From contig NZ_CP194857.1 in NCBI RefSeq assembly GCF_051020515.1, positions 3,162,001-3,226,000 on the forward strand: 64,000 nucleotides of DNA. Reading direction: 5' to 3'. Made by a program: the position numbers and the translations under genes. The first letter of the stretch is position 1; each line of letters starts with the position of its first letter. Origin of the DNA: CALKWS01 sp051020515. GTDB lineage: Bacteria > Actinomycetota > Actinomycetes > Actinomycetales > Beutenbergiaceae. Below are positions 39,092-48,821 of the stretch, one piece after another. Below the pieces are notes generated by a model, which saw only the letters and a list, made by a program, of their open reading frames with translations, did not search any database and was not told the origin of the DNA.

Positions 39092-40714
39092 ATGCAGATG
39101 CGTGTACGTAGTTTGAAGGCCGCCGCGGCTATCGCCGCGGTCGGTGCTCTCACGCTGGCCGCCTGCGGCAACGGCAATGGCGATGAGGACACCAACGGAA
39201 CCGGCACCGACACCAATGGTGCCGAGCAGGATGACGCAGCGAGCACGATGCCCGTGGTGATCGGCACCACGGACACGGTGACGAACATCGACCCAGCGGG
39301 TTCCTACGACAAGCCGTCCTGGAACATCATCTACAACACCTACCAACGACTGCTGTCGGTCCCGTTGGGGGAGACCGAGCCCACCCCGGATGCGGCCGAG
39401 GCCTGCGACTGGGACGACGAGGTCACCTACACCTGCACGATGAAGTCGGGCCTGATGTTCGCCGACGGCAGCGAGTTGACCGCAGAGAACGTGGTGCACT
39501 CGGTCGAGCGCCAGCTCGCGATCCAGCACTCCTCCAACGGGTGGCAACTGCTGGACGGCATCGAGTCGGTGGAGGCGCCGGATGAGTCCACGGTGACCTT
39601 CACGCTGTCCAACGCCGACGCCACTTTCCCGTACATCCTGACCACCGGTGCGGCGGCGATCGTGCCGATGAGTTTCCCCGGCGATGACTTGCAGCCCAAC
39701 GCCGAGGTGTTCGGCTCCGGCCCGTACACGGTGGACACCTTCGACGCCACCCAGCAGATCCAGCTCGGGCTGAACGAGAACTACTCCGGTGACTCGGAGC
39801 TGAGCAACTCCGGGGTGATCCTGCAGTTCTACCAAACCGAGTCGGCGCTGAAGCAGGCGATCGAGGAGGGTGACGTGATGGTCGCCTACCGGTCCCTGGC
39901 CGTGACCGACATCGAGGACCTGCGCGAGAACGGCGCCGAGCGCGGTGTGCAGGTGGTCGTCGGTGAGGGCACCGAGATCAACTACTTGGTGCTGCAGGTC
40001 TCGCGCCCACCCTTCGACGAGCCCGCGGTGCGGCAGGCGCTCGCGCAGGTGATCGATCGGGAGACCATCGCCTCCTCGGTCTACCGGGACACCGTGACCC
40101 CGCTGTACGGCCCGATTCCCGACGGGGTGGCCGGGCACGTGCCCGCCTTCGACGACGCCTACGGTGAACCCGATGTGGATGCGGCCCGCGCGCTGCTCGA
40201 GGACGCGGGCGTGGACATCCCGGTGGCCTTCGACGCCTGGTGGATGCCGGATCGCTACGGGGAGGAGATCGGTGACATGTACGGCGAGATCCAGCGTCAA
40301 CTCAACGACTCCGGCCTGTTCGAGGTGAGCCTGGAGCAGTTGTCCTGGGCCCAGTACGCCGAGACGTTCTCCGACCAGTCCATGGACGCGTTCGACCTGG
40401 GGTGGTTCCCGGACTTCCCGGATGCCTCCAACTACATCCAGCCCTTCTACGGCACGGCGAACATCTTCAACAACGGCTACTCCAACGACGAGATGGATGA
40501 GTTGATCGACACGATCGTGACCGACACCGACGAGGACGCCCGCCTGGCGGCGTTCGAGCGGGCCTCGGAGATCGCGGCGGAGGATGTGCCGATAGTGCAG
40601 TTGTGGCAGCGCGACCAGATCGCCGCCGTCCGCGACGGGGTGACCGGCGTGGAGGAGACCCTCGACCCCTCGTTCATCTTCTACTACGCCGGCGTGAGCG
40701 GCGCCACCGAGTAG
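39092..40714 (+). CDS. ABC peptide transporter substrate-binding lipoprotein (family 5)
   Basis: A 540-residue binding protein of the DppA/OppA type. It has a lipoprotein signal with lipobox LAAC, then a Gly/Asn/Asp/Thr-rich linker, then the family 5 domain (TNIDPAGSYDKPSWNIIYNT, FADGSELTAENVVHSVERQL). A GAGGTAG ribosome site precedes both ATG 39092 and ATG 39098. It heads a complete dppABCDF-type operon and probably delivers di- or oligopeptides. A hairpin after the stop should favour high expression relative to the permeases. Confidence 0.9.
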   Translation: MQMRVRSLKAAAAIAAVGALTLAACGNGNGDEDTNGTGTDTNGAEQDDAASTMPVVIGTTDTVTNIDPAGSYDKPSWNIIYNTYQRLLSVPLGETEPTPDAAEACDWDDEVTYTCTMKSGLMFADGSELTAENVVHSVERQLAIQHSSNGWQLLDGIESVEAPDESTVTFTLSNADATFPYILTTGAAAIVPMSFPGDDLQPNAEVFGSGPYTVDTFDATQQIQLGLNENYSGDSELSNSGVILQFYQTESALKQAIEEGDVMVAYRSLAVTDIEDLRENGAERGVQVVVGEGTEINYLVLQVSRPPFDEPAVRQALAQVIDRETIASSVYRDTVTPLYGPIPDGVAGHVPAFDDAYGEPDVDAARALLEDAGVDIPVAFDAWWMPDRYGEEIGDMYGEIQRQLNDSGLFEVSLEQLSWAQYAETFSDQSMDAFDLGWFPDFPDASNYIQPFYGTANIFNNGYSNDEMDELIDTIVTDTDEDARLAAFERASEIAAEDVPIVQLWQRDQIAAVRDGVTGVEETLDPSFIFYYAGVSGATE

Positions 40715-40733
40715 GTGGCGCGGGCCGGATCGA

Positions 40734-40768
40734 TGCCGGTGCGTGCGGGACTCCCCAGCGCACCGGCA
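40734..40768 (+). terminator. intra-operon hairpin after the binding-protein gene
   Basis: A perfect 10-bp stem (TGCCGGTGCG with CGCACCGGCA) and a 15-base loop lie in the 116-base gap between the binding protein and the first permease. Such hairpins usually cause partial termination or stabilise the upstream mRNA. Confidence 0.6.
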
Positions 40769-40830
40769 CCGACCGGTCCCCACGAGTTCGTACCCCATCG
40801 GGGTGCGCCATGCGCGGGAAGGATGGGTGA

Positions 40831-41859
40831 GTGTCACAGGCCACCGGTTCACTACGCACCTACCTGATCACCAGGCTGCTGCTGTTCGTGCCCCAGGTGC
40901 TGATCATCCTGACGATCGTGTTCATCCTGATGCGGGTGGCCCCGGGGGACCCGGTCAGTGTGGCCCTGGGGGGCCAGCGCAGCGCCGAGGAACTGCAGGC
41001 ACTGCGGGAGGCGGCCGGGTACAACCGGCCGATCCTGGTGCAGTACGCGGAGTACATCGGGGGCGTGCTCCGGTTCGATCTGGGAACCACCATCGTGGAC
41101 AACCGGCCGGTCACGCAGATCTTCGCCGTCAACGGTGGCGCCACCCTCACGCTGACGTTGGCGGCCTTCCTGGTGGCGCTGGTCCTGGCGGTGCCGCTGG
41201 GCCTGCTCGCCGGGCGGTTCCGCGACACCGCCCTGGACGCGGTGCTGAGGGTGCTGGGCATCCTGACCTACGCCGCGCCGGTGTTCTTCGTCGGGCTCTT
41301 GATGCAACTGCTGTTCGCCCGCACGTTGGGGTGGCTGCCGTCCAGTTCACAGGCGTCGCCGGTGATGTTCGCCTCGGTGCCGGCGCGCACAAACTTCTTC
41401 CTCATCGATGCCCTCCTGGCCCAGAACACCGCGGCGTTCATCAACGGCCTGCAGCACCTGGTGCTGCCGGCGCTGACCCTGGGACTGCTCCTGACCGGGG
41501 TGTTCATCCGGATCATCCGCATCAACCTGATCCAGACGCTGCGGAGCGACTACGTCGAGGCAGCCCGGGCCCGGGGCGTGGCCGAATCGCGGGTGGTGAT
41601 CAACCATGCGTTCAAGAACGCGATGGTCCCGTTCGTGACCATCCTGGGACTGCAGGTGGCGCTGCTGCTGGGTGGGGCGATCCTGACCGAGCAGACCTTC
41701 AATTGGAACGGCATCGGCAGCCAGTTGGTGCGCTATCTGGACTCCCGTGATTACGCCGCGGTGCAGGGCATCATCACCTTCTTCGCCCTGGCGGTGGTGA
41801 CCGCGTCGTTGTTGATCGACATCATCAACGCGATGATCGACCCGAGGGTGAGGTACTGA
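40831..41859 (+). CDS. ABC peptide transporter permease, DppB type
   Basis: A 342-residue permease with about six membrane segments (for example LLLFVPQVLIILTIVFILM). It carries the DppB hallmark VAPGDPVSVALGG near the N-terminus and the EAA loop DYVEAARARGVAESRVVINH. It starts with GTG. Its stop overlaps the next permease start by one base (TGATG). It pairs with the DppC-type protein to form the channel. Confidence 0.9.
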   Translation: MSQATGSLRTYLITRLLLFVPQVLIILTIVFILMRVAPGDPVSVALGGQRSAEELQALREAAGYNRPILVQYAEYIGGVLRFDLGTTIVDNRPVTQIFAVNGGATLTLTLAAFLVALVLAVPLGLLAGRFRDTALDAVLRVLGILTYAAPVFFVGLLMQLLFARTLGWLPSSSQASPVMFASVPARTNFFLIDALLAQNTAAFINGLQHLVLPALTLGLLLTGVFIRIIRINLIQTLRSDYVEAARARGVAESRVVINHAFKNAMVPFVTILGLQVALLLGGAILTEQTFNWNGIGSQLVRYLDSRDYAAVQGIITFFALAVVTASLLIDIINAMIDPRVRY

Positions 41860-42998
41860 TGGCCGTCGAAGCCGTTCCCACCGCCCCGTCGTCCCAGACG
41901 CGGGCCAACGGAGGCTCGCGCCTGCGTCGGATCCTGCGCGGGATCGCCCGCCCGTACACCAACTCCCACGGTGTGGGCCGGTTCATGCTCGTCACCGGCA
42001 CGGTGCTGACCGCGCTGATGCTGCTGGTGGCGCTGCTCGCGCCGGTGCTGGCCCCGTTCGGGCACGCGCAGGTGGCCGACGACGCCGGCCGGTTCGCCAA
42101 CCATCTGGCCCCCGGCGGGCAGCACATCTTCGGAACCTCCACCCAGGGGTACGACGTGTTCAGCCGGGTGGTCTTCGGCGCCCGGACCGCAGTGACCGTG
42201 GTGCTGCTGGCGCTGACCTTCTCGCTGGCCATCGGGGTGCTGCTGGGCCTGCTGGCCGGCTTCGTCGGGCGCTGGCTGGACCGTGCACTGGTGATGATCA
42301 TGGACGCGCTGTTCACGCTGCCGGCGCTGCTGCTGGCGATCGTGGTGGCGTTCCTGCTCTCGGAGCGGCTGGGCGGTGGTGCCACCACCGCGGCGCTGGC
42401 GATCACCGCGGTGTACATCCCGCAGTACTTCCGGGTGGTACGCGCGGCCACCGTCAGCGCCAAGGAGCAGACCTACGTCGAGGCGGCCCGGGCGATGGGG
42501 GCGCGCCGCACCACCGTGATGTCCCGGTACCTTCTGAACAACGTGATCCAGTCCGTGCCGGTGATCGCCACCCTGAACGCCGCCGATGCGATCCTGACGC
42601 TGGCTGGACTGGGGTTCCTCGGTTACGGCATCCAGCCCACCGAGGCGGCCGAGTGGGGATACGACCTGCAGCGGGCCGTGGCCGATGCCGGGGCCGGGAT
42701 CTGGTGGACCGGGCTCTACCCGGGCATCGCGATCGTGCTGCTGGTGATGGGGATGACGCTGATGGGGGAGGGCCTGAACGAGGCCCTCAACCCCGCCATC
42801 CGGGTGCGCCGACTGCTGCAGGTCCGGATGCCCGGGGACGTGAACGCCTCGATGAAGCCGGGTCCGGCCCGCCTGATCCGCCGGCCCCGCACCACCGGTG
42901 GTGGCAGCGGGGGCGGTTCCGACCAGGCGCGGCGCCGGCCGGGCGCCTCGGGCAGTACCTCGGGCACCACGTCGGATGCGGAGGGCCGCCATGAGTGA
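41859..42998 (+). CDS. ABC peptide transporter permease, DppC type
   Basis: A 379-residue permease with about six membrane segments. The extracellular loop motif HIFGTSTQGYDVFSRVVFGA and the EAA loop TYVEAARAMGARRTTVMSRY are typical of DppC. The C-terminal tail of about 50 residues is Gly/Ser/Thr-rich and unusual for the family; it is probably disordered. It overlaps the following ATPase gene by 8 bases. Confidence 0.9.
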   Translation: MAVEAVPTAPSSQTRANGGSRLRRILRGIARPYTNSHGVGRFMLVTGTVLTALMLLVALLAPVLAPFGHAQVADDAGRFANHLAPGGQHIFGTSTQGYDVFSRVVFGARTAVTVVLLALTFSLAIGVLLGLLAGFVGRWLDRALVMIMDALFTLPALLLAIVVAFLLSERLGGGATTAALAITAVYIPQYFRVVRAATVSAKEQTYVEAARAMGARRTTVMSRYLLNNVIQSVPVIATLNAADAILTLAGLGFLGYGIQPTEAAEWGYDLQRAVADAGAGIWWTGLYPGIAIVLLVMGMTLMGEGLNEALNPAIRVRRLLQVRMPGDVNASMKPGPARLIRRPRTTGGGSGGGSDQARRRPGASGSTSGTTSDAEGRHE

Positions 42999-44013
42999 AC
43001 CAGTGCTGTCCGTGGCGGACCTGCGGGTCTGGTACGGCACCGACCGCGGTCCGGTCCGCGCCGTCGACGGAGTCTCCTTCGACCTCTACCCGGGGGAGAC
43101 GCTGGGGCTGGTGGGTGAGTCCGGATGCGGCAAGACCACCCTGGGCCGCGGGGTGATGGGCCTGCTGCCCCGGGCGGCCAGCGTGGACGGCGTGGTCGAC
43201 TTCGGTGGGCAGAACCTCGTGCGGGCCAAGCCCAAGACCCTGCAGCGCCTGCGCGGACCGCAACTGGGCATGATCTTCCAGGAGCCGCTGACGCGGCTGA
43301 ACCCGCTCATGCGTGTCTCGGAACACTTCGAGGAGGCGCTGTCCGCCCACGAACCCGAGACACCCAAGGCACAGATCCGGGACCGCGCGATCGACACACT
43401 GCGCGCGATGGGGATCCCGCCCACCAGGTACCGGGCCTACCCCCACGAGTTCTCCGGGGGGATGCGCCAACGGATCATGATCGCCCTGGCCCTGGCGTTG
43501 CGGCCCAGTTTCGTGGTGGCCGATGAACCCACCACTGCCCTGGATGTGCTGGTGGAAGCGCAGATCATCTCGATCCTGGCCGACCTGCGCGCCGGATTCG
43601 ACACCTCCCTGCTGTTCATCACCCACAACCTGGGCATCGTGGCCGAGGCCTGTGACCGGGTGGCGGTGATGTACGCGGGCCGGATCGTGGAACAGGGACC
43701 GGTCACCGAGGTGTTCGCCCACCCGCAGCATCCCTACACCGAGGCGCTGTTGCGCTCCACGATCTCCCTGAACACCACCGGTCTGCACTACATCCCCGGC
43801 GCCCCGCCGGATCTGATCGATCCGCCGAGCGGCTGCCGGTTCAATCCCCGGTGCGAGCATGCGATGACGGTGTGCGCCCGTCAGTTCCCGCACCCGGTGG
43901 CCATTGAGGATCAGGTGGTGGAGTGCTGGCTGCACGGGCCGGATGAGTTGATCCAACCCGGTGGGCGCGAGCCGTTGATGCGAGAGGAGTTGAGCGTTGC
44001 CGATGAAGCCTGA
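42991..44013 (+). CDS. ABC peptide transporter ATPase, DppD type
   Basis: A 340-residue ATP-binding subunit: Walker A GESGCGKTTLG, Q loop IFQEPLTRLNP, signature FSGGMRQR, Walker B SFVVADEPTTALD and His-loop FITHNLG. The C-terminal oligopeptide-type extension has a cysteine cluster (CRFNPRCEHAMTVC) that in related proteins can bind an iron-sulfur cluster. It partners the DppF-type ATPase encoded next, which it overlaps by about 17 bases. Confidence 0.92.
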   Translation: MSEPVLSVADLRVWYGTDRGPVRAVDGVSFDLYPGETLGLVGESGCGKTTLGRGVMGLLPRAASVDGVVDFGGQNLVRAKPKTLQRLRGPQLGMIFQEPLTRLNPLMRVSEHFEEALSAHEPETPKAQIRDRAIDTLRAMGIPPTRYRAYPHEFSGGMRQRIMIALALALRPSFVVADEPTTALDVLVEAQIISILADLRAGFDTSLLFITHNLGIVAEACDRVAVMYAGRIVEQGPVTEVFAHPQHPYTEALLRSTISLNTTGLHYIPGAPPDLIDPPSGCRFNPRCEHAMTVCARQFPHPVAIEDQVVECWLHGPDELIQPGGREPLMREELSVADEA

Positions 44014-45393
44014 CGACGACGCCACGGTGCTGGACGACGACGCCGCCTCCCCGGGACGGGAAGGCGCCGGGGGCGAAGCGGGCACCGCCTCGGCCGTGCC
44101 GGCCGAGGACGTGCTGATGCAGATCGAGGACCTGCGGGTGCACTTCGATCTACGCGGAAGCGCACTGGCCCGCCTGCTGGGCAGCGGTGGTCGTACCGTC
44201 AAGGCCGTGGACGGGGTGGATCTGTCGCTGCGCAGGGGTGAGGTGCTGGGCCTGGTCGGGGAGTCCGGCAGTGGCAAGACGACGTTGGGCCGGGCTCTCC
44301 TGGGGCTGGTCGGAACCACCTCCGGGCACATCCGGTACGGCACGGCGGACCTGGCCACGATGGGTCAGGGGCCGATGCGGCGGCTGCGCCGCCGGTTGCA
44401 GATGGTGTTCCAGGACCCGCACGCGGCGCTGAACCCGACGATGGACCTGCGAACCGCGATCGGCCATCCGCTGCGGATCCAGGGGCTCGTGAACAACCGG
44501 GAGGAGGAACGCGACCGGGTGATCGAGGCGCTCGAACTGACCGGCCTCACCCCGGCGGAGCAGTTCCTGGACAAACTCCCCGCAGAACTCTCGGGGGGCA
44601 GAAACAGCGCGCGGTCATCGCCCGCGCGATCATCTGCGGACCGGAACTGCTCGTGGCTGATGAGCCGATCTCCATGCTCGACATGAGCGTGCGGAACAAG
44701 ATCCTGGAACTGATGCTGGACCTGCGTGAGCGGTTGGACCTGACCTATGTCTACATCACCCACGACCTGGCCACCGCGAAGTTCTTCTGCGACCGCGTGG
44801 CGATCATGTACCTGGGCAGGATCGTGGAGATCGGGCCCACCGAGGAGATCTTCGCCGACCCCAAGCACCCCTACACCCGCGCCCTGCTCAAAGCGGTTCC
44901 CGATCCCGACCCCTCCAGATCGGTGGTCCGGGATCTGCCCCGGGGGGAGATCCCGGACGCAGCCGCACCGCCCCACGGGTGTTCCTTCCACCCGCGCTGC
45001 CCGGCCGCGTTCGGAGCGTGTGGTTGGGAGGGCCGGGACCTGGGGGCGATGTTCGAGCGGCGGTGGCTGGAGCGCGGCGATGAGGTCTACCGCACCGAAC
45101 AGCCGCTGGTCACCGGGGTGGCCGATCTGGACGGCGGCATGGAACAGGTGTCGCTACCGGCCCCGTCCGGTCACACCGCGCAGGAGGTCGGCGAGGTCCT
45201 GAACAGCGCACGCACCGATGATCCGGACGAGCCGCTGTGGCGGGGAGTGCGGGCCATCGATGTGACCGGCTCGGGAGTGCGGGTGGACTTCCGCGAAGGG
45301 GTGGACCCGGAACTGCGCCCGGCCGGCGGGGTGCGGGTGGCCTGCCACCTGCACGATCCCCGGTTCAACGACGAGGCGCCCCCGGCGACGTGA
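43997..45393 (+). CDS. ABC peptide transporter ATPase, DppF type, one frame break
   Basis: A second ATPase of about 465 residues. It has Walker A GESGSGKTTLG, Q loop FQDPHAALNP, and then the signature LSGG, where the frame breaks in the G run at 44593-44598 (six G, expected seven). With the extra G it continues QKQRAVIARAIICGPELLVADEP and ITHDLATAKF. The C-terminal cysteine region CSFHPRCPAAFGAC is followed by an unusually long tail of about 110 residues. The start is either the TTG at 43997, 7 bases after GAGGAG, or the ATG at 44003. Confidence 0.88.
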
Positions 45394-45433
45394 ACGGCCC
45401 GCAACCGAAGTCGCCGGGCGAACCGGCCCTGGC

Positions 45434-45466
45434 CTAGACCCGCGCTCGGCTAGATCCCGCGCTCGG
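45434..45466. repeat. 16/17-bp tandem duplication
   Basis: CTAGACCCGCGCTCGG (45434-45449) is followed directly by CTAGATCCCGCGCTCGG (45450-45466). The second copy contains the stop codon of the minus-strand cupin gene, so a local duplication happened at or near its end. Confidence 0.7.
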
Positions 45467-45803
45467 GTCCGTCCTGCTGGCCCACACTGGTGACGGTGGT
45501 GAGCAGGAACACCGAGTCCGTCAGTGCCCGGACCGCGTGCCGCTCATGGGTCAGCACCTGCAGGTGCCCCTCGGCGACCTCGACGTCCCGCTCACCCAGA
45601 CTGGTGACCAGAACGCGCCCGGTGAGCACCTGGATGCTGGCAGCGTGGGGGGAGTTGTGCTCGGCGAGTTCCGTGCCCGTGCACATGGCGATCACGGATT
45701 GTCGTAGGAATCCGTCGCGCACGATCAGTTCGGCACTGCGCCCATGAGGGTCAGCCCGGGCCGCTTCCACGTGGGTGGTGCACAGATCGTCCAAGTTGGC
45801 CAC
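45450..45803 (-). CDS. cupin-fold protein
   Basis: A small single-domain cupin of 117 residues. The barrel motif appears as GTELAEHNSPHAASIQVLTGRV, with His residues in the place of metal ligands, and a second motif occurs around VLTHERHAVRALTDSVFLLT. The GTG at 45803 is preceded by GGAGGCATC. The enzymatic or sensory role is unknown. It is divergent from the kynA-kynU operon, so a link to tryptophan degradation is possible but not shown. Confidence 0.75.
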   Translation of the reverse strand: MANLDDLCTTHVEAARADPHGRSAELIVRDGFLRQSVIAMCTGTELAEHNSPHAASIQVLTGRVLVTSLGERDVEVAEGHLQVLTHERHAVRALTDSVFLLTTVTSVGQQDGPERGI

Positions 45804-45964
45804 GATGCCTCCAGATGTCGTCCTCCGACTCCACGAGCCTATCCCGGTAGCGGGGTTCGGGTGCACCCGATGAAGCCGCCATCTGGTGACCGGGTCGCCC
45901 GAACCGGCGCGATGGGCAGTCCGAATACCGCCCGCGCCACCCCAGCAGGTGTCACCCTGGTGGC

Positions 45965-47083
45965 ATGACCTCCGATGCCCGGGCGACCACCGACGGCGGC
46001 GCGCTGTATTACTGGGACTACCTGGGCCTGGAGCATCTGCTCAGCGCCCAGAACCCGCGCAGTGACGTCGGCGGGCGCAGCGCCCACGACGAGTTGTTGT
46101 TCATCACGGTGCACCAGGCCTATGAACTGTGGTTCAAGCAGATCCTGCACGAACTCGACGACGCCGTGCACATCATGAACGCCGGTCACATACCCGAGCA
46201 TGCGATGGGACAGGTGGCCGACCGGCTGGAACGGATCACCGCGATCCAGCGGCTGTTGCTGGAGCAACTGACCGTTCTGGAGACCATGACCCCGCTGGAC
46301 TTCCTGGACTTCCGGGACGCACTGGTGCCCGCCTCGGGCTTCCAGAGCGTGCAGTTCCGGTTGATCGAGAACCGGCTTGGCCTGGACGTCAAACGACGGC
46401 TGAAGATCCACGGTTCGCCCTACACCGCGGTGCTGTCGGCCGAGCACGCCGAACTGCTCGCCGATGCCGAGGCCGCCCCGACCCTGCGCGCCGGACTGGA
46501 CGAGTGGCTGGCACGGACCCCGTTCCTGCGGTTCGGTGACTTCGACTTCTGGTCCGCCTACGCCGGGGCGGTCGACACCATGCTCGCAGCCGAACGGGAC
46601 GCGATCCGGAATCTGGAGAGCCTGACCGAGGAGGGGCGTGCCGAGCAGTTGGCCTCGTTGGACGCCACTGCTGACTCCTTCCAGACCCTGTTCGACGCCG
46701 ACCGCTACGCCGAACTGCAGGACCGAGGGCAACGGCATCTGTCCCGCGATGCCTTCCTGGCGGCCCTGCTGATCAACCTGTACCGGGACGAGCCCCTGTT
46801 CCAGATCCCGTTCCGGGTTCTGCGCGCGGTGGTGGACGTCGACGAGGGCTTCACCACGTGGCGCCAGCGCCACGCGGTGATGGTGCACCGGATGATCGGC
46901 GGAAAGATCGGCACCGGTGGCACCTCCGGGCACGCCTACCTGGCCGCCGCCGCGAACCGGCACCGGGTGTTCAACGACCTGTTCGACCTACCTACCTACT
47001 ACGTGCCCCGCTCGGCCCTGCCACGGCTTCCGAGGGAGGTCTCGGCCCAGTTGCGGTTCCAGTTCGAGGACGACGGCGGATGA
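45965..47083 (+). CDS. kynA: tryptophan 2,3-dioxygenase
   Basis: Heme enzyme opening the indole ring of tryptophan to N-formylkynurenine. The 372-residue protein carries LLFITVHQAYELWFKQILHE, with the conserved active-site His, and the heme-ligand region RHAVMVHRMIGGKIGTGG then TSGHAYL. The length is slightly above that of other bacterial TDOs. It overlaps kynureninase by 4 bases (ATGA), so the two form an operon. No kynurenine formamidase is adjacent. Confidence 0.93.
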   Translation: MTSDARATTDGGALYYWDYLGLEHLLSAQNPRSDVGGRSAHDELLFITVHQAYELWFKQILHELDDAVHIMNAGHIPEHAMGQVADRLERITAIQRLLLEQLTVLETMTPLDFLDFRDALVPASGFQSVQFRLIENRLGLDVKRRLKIHGSPYTAVLSAEHAELLADAEAAPTLRAGLDEWLARTPFLRFGDFDFWSAYAGAVDTMLAAERDAIRNLESLTEEGRAEQLASLDATADSFQTLFDADRYAELQDRGQRHLSRDAFLAALLINLYRDEPLFQIPFRVLRAVVDVDEGFTTWRQRHAVMVHRMIGGKIGTGGTSGHAYLAAAANRHRVFNDLFDLPTYYVPRSALPRLPREVSAQLRFQFEDDGG

Positions 47084-48246
47084 TCGGCGGGCGAAAGAGC
47101 CTCGCCGAGCACTTCAACGCTGCCCTGCGCTCCGGGGTGCTGCACCTGGCCGCGCACAGCCACCACCCGTGGCCGGACGTGACGCGCGAGGCACACCTGC
47201 GCGCCTGGGACGTGGCAGCCAGGGATCTGGACGGCAAGTGGGCCACGGTGCTGGAGACCGAACTGCCGCAGGCCAGGCGCCACGTGGCCGGCCGGCTGGG
47301 CCTGAGCGATGCCGATGAGATCGCCTTCGCCCAGAACACCCACGAACTGTTGTTGCGGATCTGCTCGGCGCTACCCATGCCGATGCGGGTGCTGACTACC
47401 GACGCCGAGTTCCACAGCGCCACCCGGCAACTGGACAGATGGGCCGAGGCTGGCCTGGCTCTGGTGGAGCGGGTGCCGGCCGAACCGTTGCACACGTTCC
47501 CCGAGCGGTTCGTCGACGCGATGGGGCCCGAGCACGATCTGATCCTGTTCTCCCATGTTTTCTACAGTTCTGGTTACGCCGTGCCCGATGTGGCCCAGAT
47601 CGTGTCCGCGGTACCGGACGAGCGCACCTTCGTCGTCGTCGACGGCTACCACGCGTTCATGGCGCTGCCCACCTCGGTCACCCCGATCGAGGACCGGGCG
47701 TTCTATCTGGCCGGGGGATACAAGTACGCCATGGCCGGGGAGGGGGTCTGCTTCGTCAACGCACCTCCCGGGTACGCGCAGCGACCGGTCAACACCGGCT
47801 GGTTCGCCGCCTTCGATCACCTAGCGGACAGCCCGGGCACGGGATCGAGGGGCGTCACGTATGCCCGGGGCGGGCAACGGTTGGCGGGATCCACGTTCGA
47901 CCCCTCGGGGTTATTCCGGTTCAACGCGGTGCAGCGCTGGCTCGACGACCTCGGCGTGGGCGTGGCCGAGATCCACGGGCACGTGTCCGGACTGCAGGAC
48001 AGGGTGCTGGCCGGCCTGGTGCAGCATCCGGGCATCCTCGCCGGAGCCGAACTCATCCCAGCGGCCGGGTGCGACCGTGGGCACTTCCTCACCTACCGCA
48101 CCCCGGCAGCGGGCCAGATCGCACGCACCCTCGCCGAACGGGGTGTGTTGGTGGATCACCGCGCCGACCGGTTGCGCCTGGGACTGGGGGTGTACCACGA
48201 CGAGGAGGACGTGGACCGGCTGATCAAGGAGTTCGGCAGGGTCTGA
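47080..48246 (+). CDS. kynU: kynureninase-like PLP enzyme
   Basis: A fold-type I PLP enzyme of 388 residues of the aminotransferase class V/kynureninase group, expected to split kynurenine into anthranilate and alanine. The PLP Lys is in YLAGGYKYAMAGEG, and the cofactor Asp region is VVVDGYHAFMALP. The N-terminus LHLAAHSHHPWPDVTREA is typical of a kynureninase-like actinobacterial subgroup. Coupling to tryptophan dioxygenase supports the assignment; a related lyase cannot be fully excluded. Confidence 0.82.
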   Translation: MIGGRKSLAEHFNAALRSGVLHLAAHSHHPWPDVTREAHLRAWDVAARDLDGKWATVLETELPQARRHVAGRLGLSDADEIAFAQNTHELLLRICSALPMPMRVLTTDAEFHSATRQLDRWAEAGLALVERVPAEPLHTFPERFVDAMGPEHDLILFSHVFYSSGYAVPDVAQIVSAVPDERTFVVVDGYHAFMALPTSVTPIEDRAFYLAGGYKYAMAGEGVCFVNAPPGYAQRPVNTGWFAAFDHLADSPGTGSRGVTYARGGQRLAGSTFDPSGLFRFNAVQRWLDDLGVGVAEIHGHVSGLQDRVLAGLVQHPGILAGAELIPAAGCDRGHFLTYRTPAAGQIARTLAERGVLVDHRADRLRLGLGVYHDEEDVDRLIKEFGRV

Positions 48247-48274
48247 GGCGCTGAGCTTCTATGCTTCGGTTGCG

Positions 48275-48775
48275 CTAATCGTCCGCCAGCCTTATCGCCA
48301 CCTCTGTTCGCCAGTGCGATGGGTCGGGGTCATCGTCCGGTCCATCAAGCATGGACTCGACGCGTCCGCCAAAGACATCCCGATCCTTGCCCTCCTCGCG
48401 ATCCATCCGGAGTCCCTGTCGCGCGATCCAATCGATCAGCGCCCCATTCCCTTGAGTACCGTTCTCCACACCGGTGAAGAGCAACGAGGCGTACCGCCCC
48501 GCGGGCAGCACCCCGGCGACGATGCGTTCATCGCCCCGCTCAGGCCCGGGCACCGGAAAACCGACGGTGATGTCGAGGTCGGTGTCCATATCAATGACGT
48601 GATAGCGGACCAGGGGGGCTCCGGTCGCCTCCATTCCCCGCGTCGCCAGCCATGCCGCCGCCTCGTCCACGCACGGGGGTATCACCGAGCCCAGTTCCTG
48701 CATGGGAACCCGGGTGCGGACTCCCACGTAGTACTGCTCATCGCGCTGGGCAATCGTTGGTTGTGTGAACCGCAT
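48275..48775 (-). CDS. GyrI-like effector-binding domain protein
   Basis: A 166-residue stand-alone SOUL/GyrI-like domain, as found in multidrug-binding regulators such as the C-terminal domain of Rob, but without a DNA-binding domain. The domain includes YYVGVRTRVPMQELGSVIPP, a typical first strand and helix, and AGVLPAGRYASLLFTG. The ATG at 48775 has the ribosome site GAGGGAGCAGATC; an upstream ATG at 48808 would add 11 residues but lacks a good site. It may bind small cationic or aromatic molecules. Confidence 0.78.
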   Translation of the reverse strand: MRFTQPTIAQRDEQYYVGVRTRVPMQELGSVIPPCVDEAAAWLATRGMEATGAPLVRYHVIDMDTDLDITVGFPVPGPERGDERIVAGVLPAGRYASLLFTGVENGTQGNGALIDWIARQGLRMDREEGKDRDVFGGRVESMLDGPDDDPDPSHWRTEVAIRLADD

Positions 48776-48821
48776 GATCTGCTCCCTCGGGTCAGTCGGA
48801 GCGCTCATGGCTCGGGCGGAA

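Noticed and set aside
38936..40852. A 638-codon open frame on the minus strand opposite the peptide-binding protein gene
   Set aside because: The composition is typical of reverse-strand shadows (Val, His, Arg, Gly) and the sense gene has a full lipoprotein signal and family motifs.
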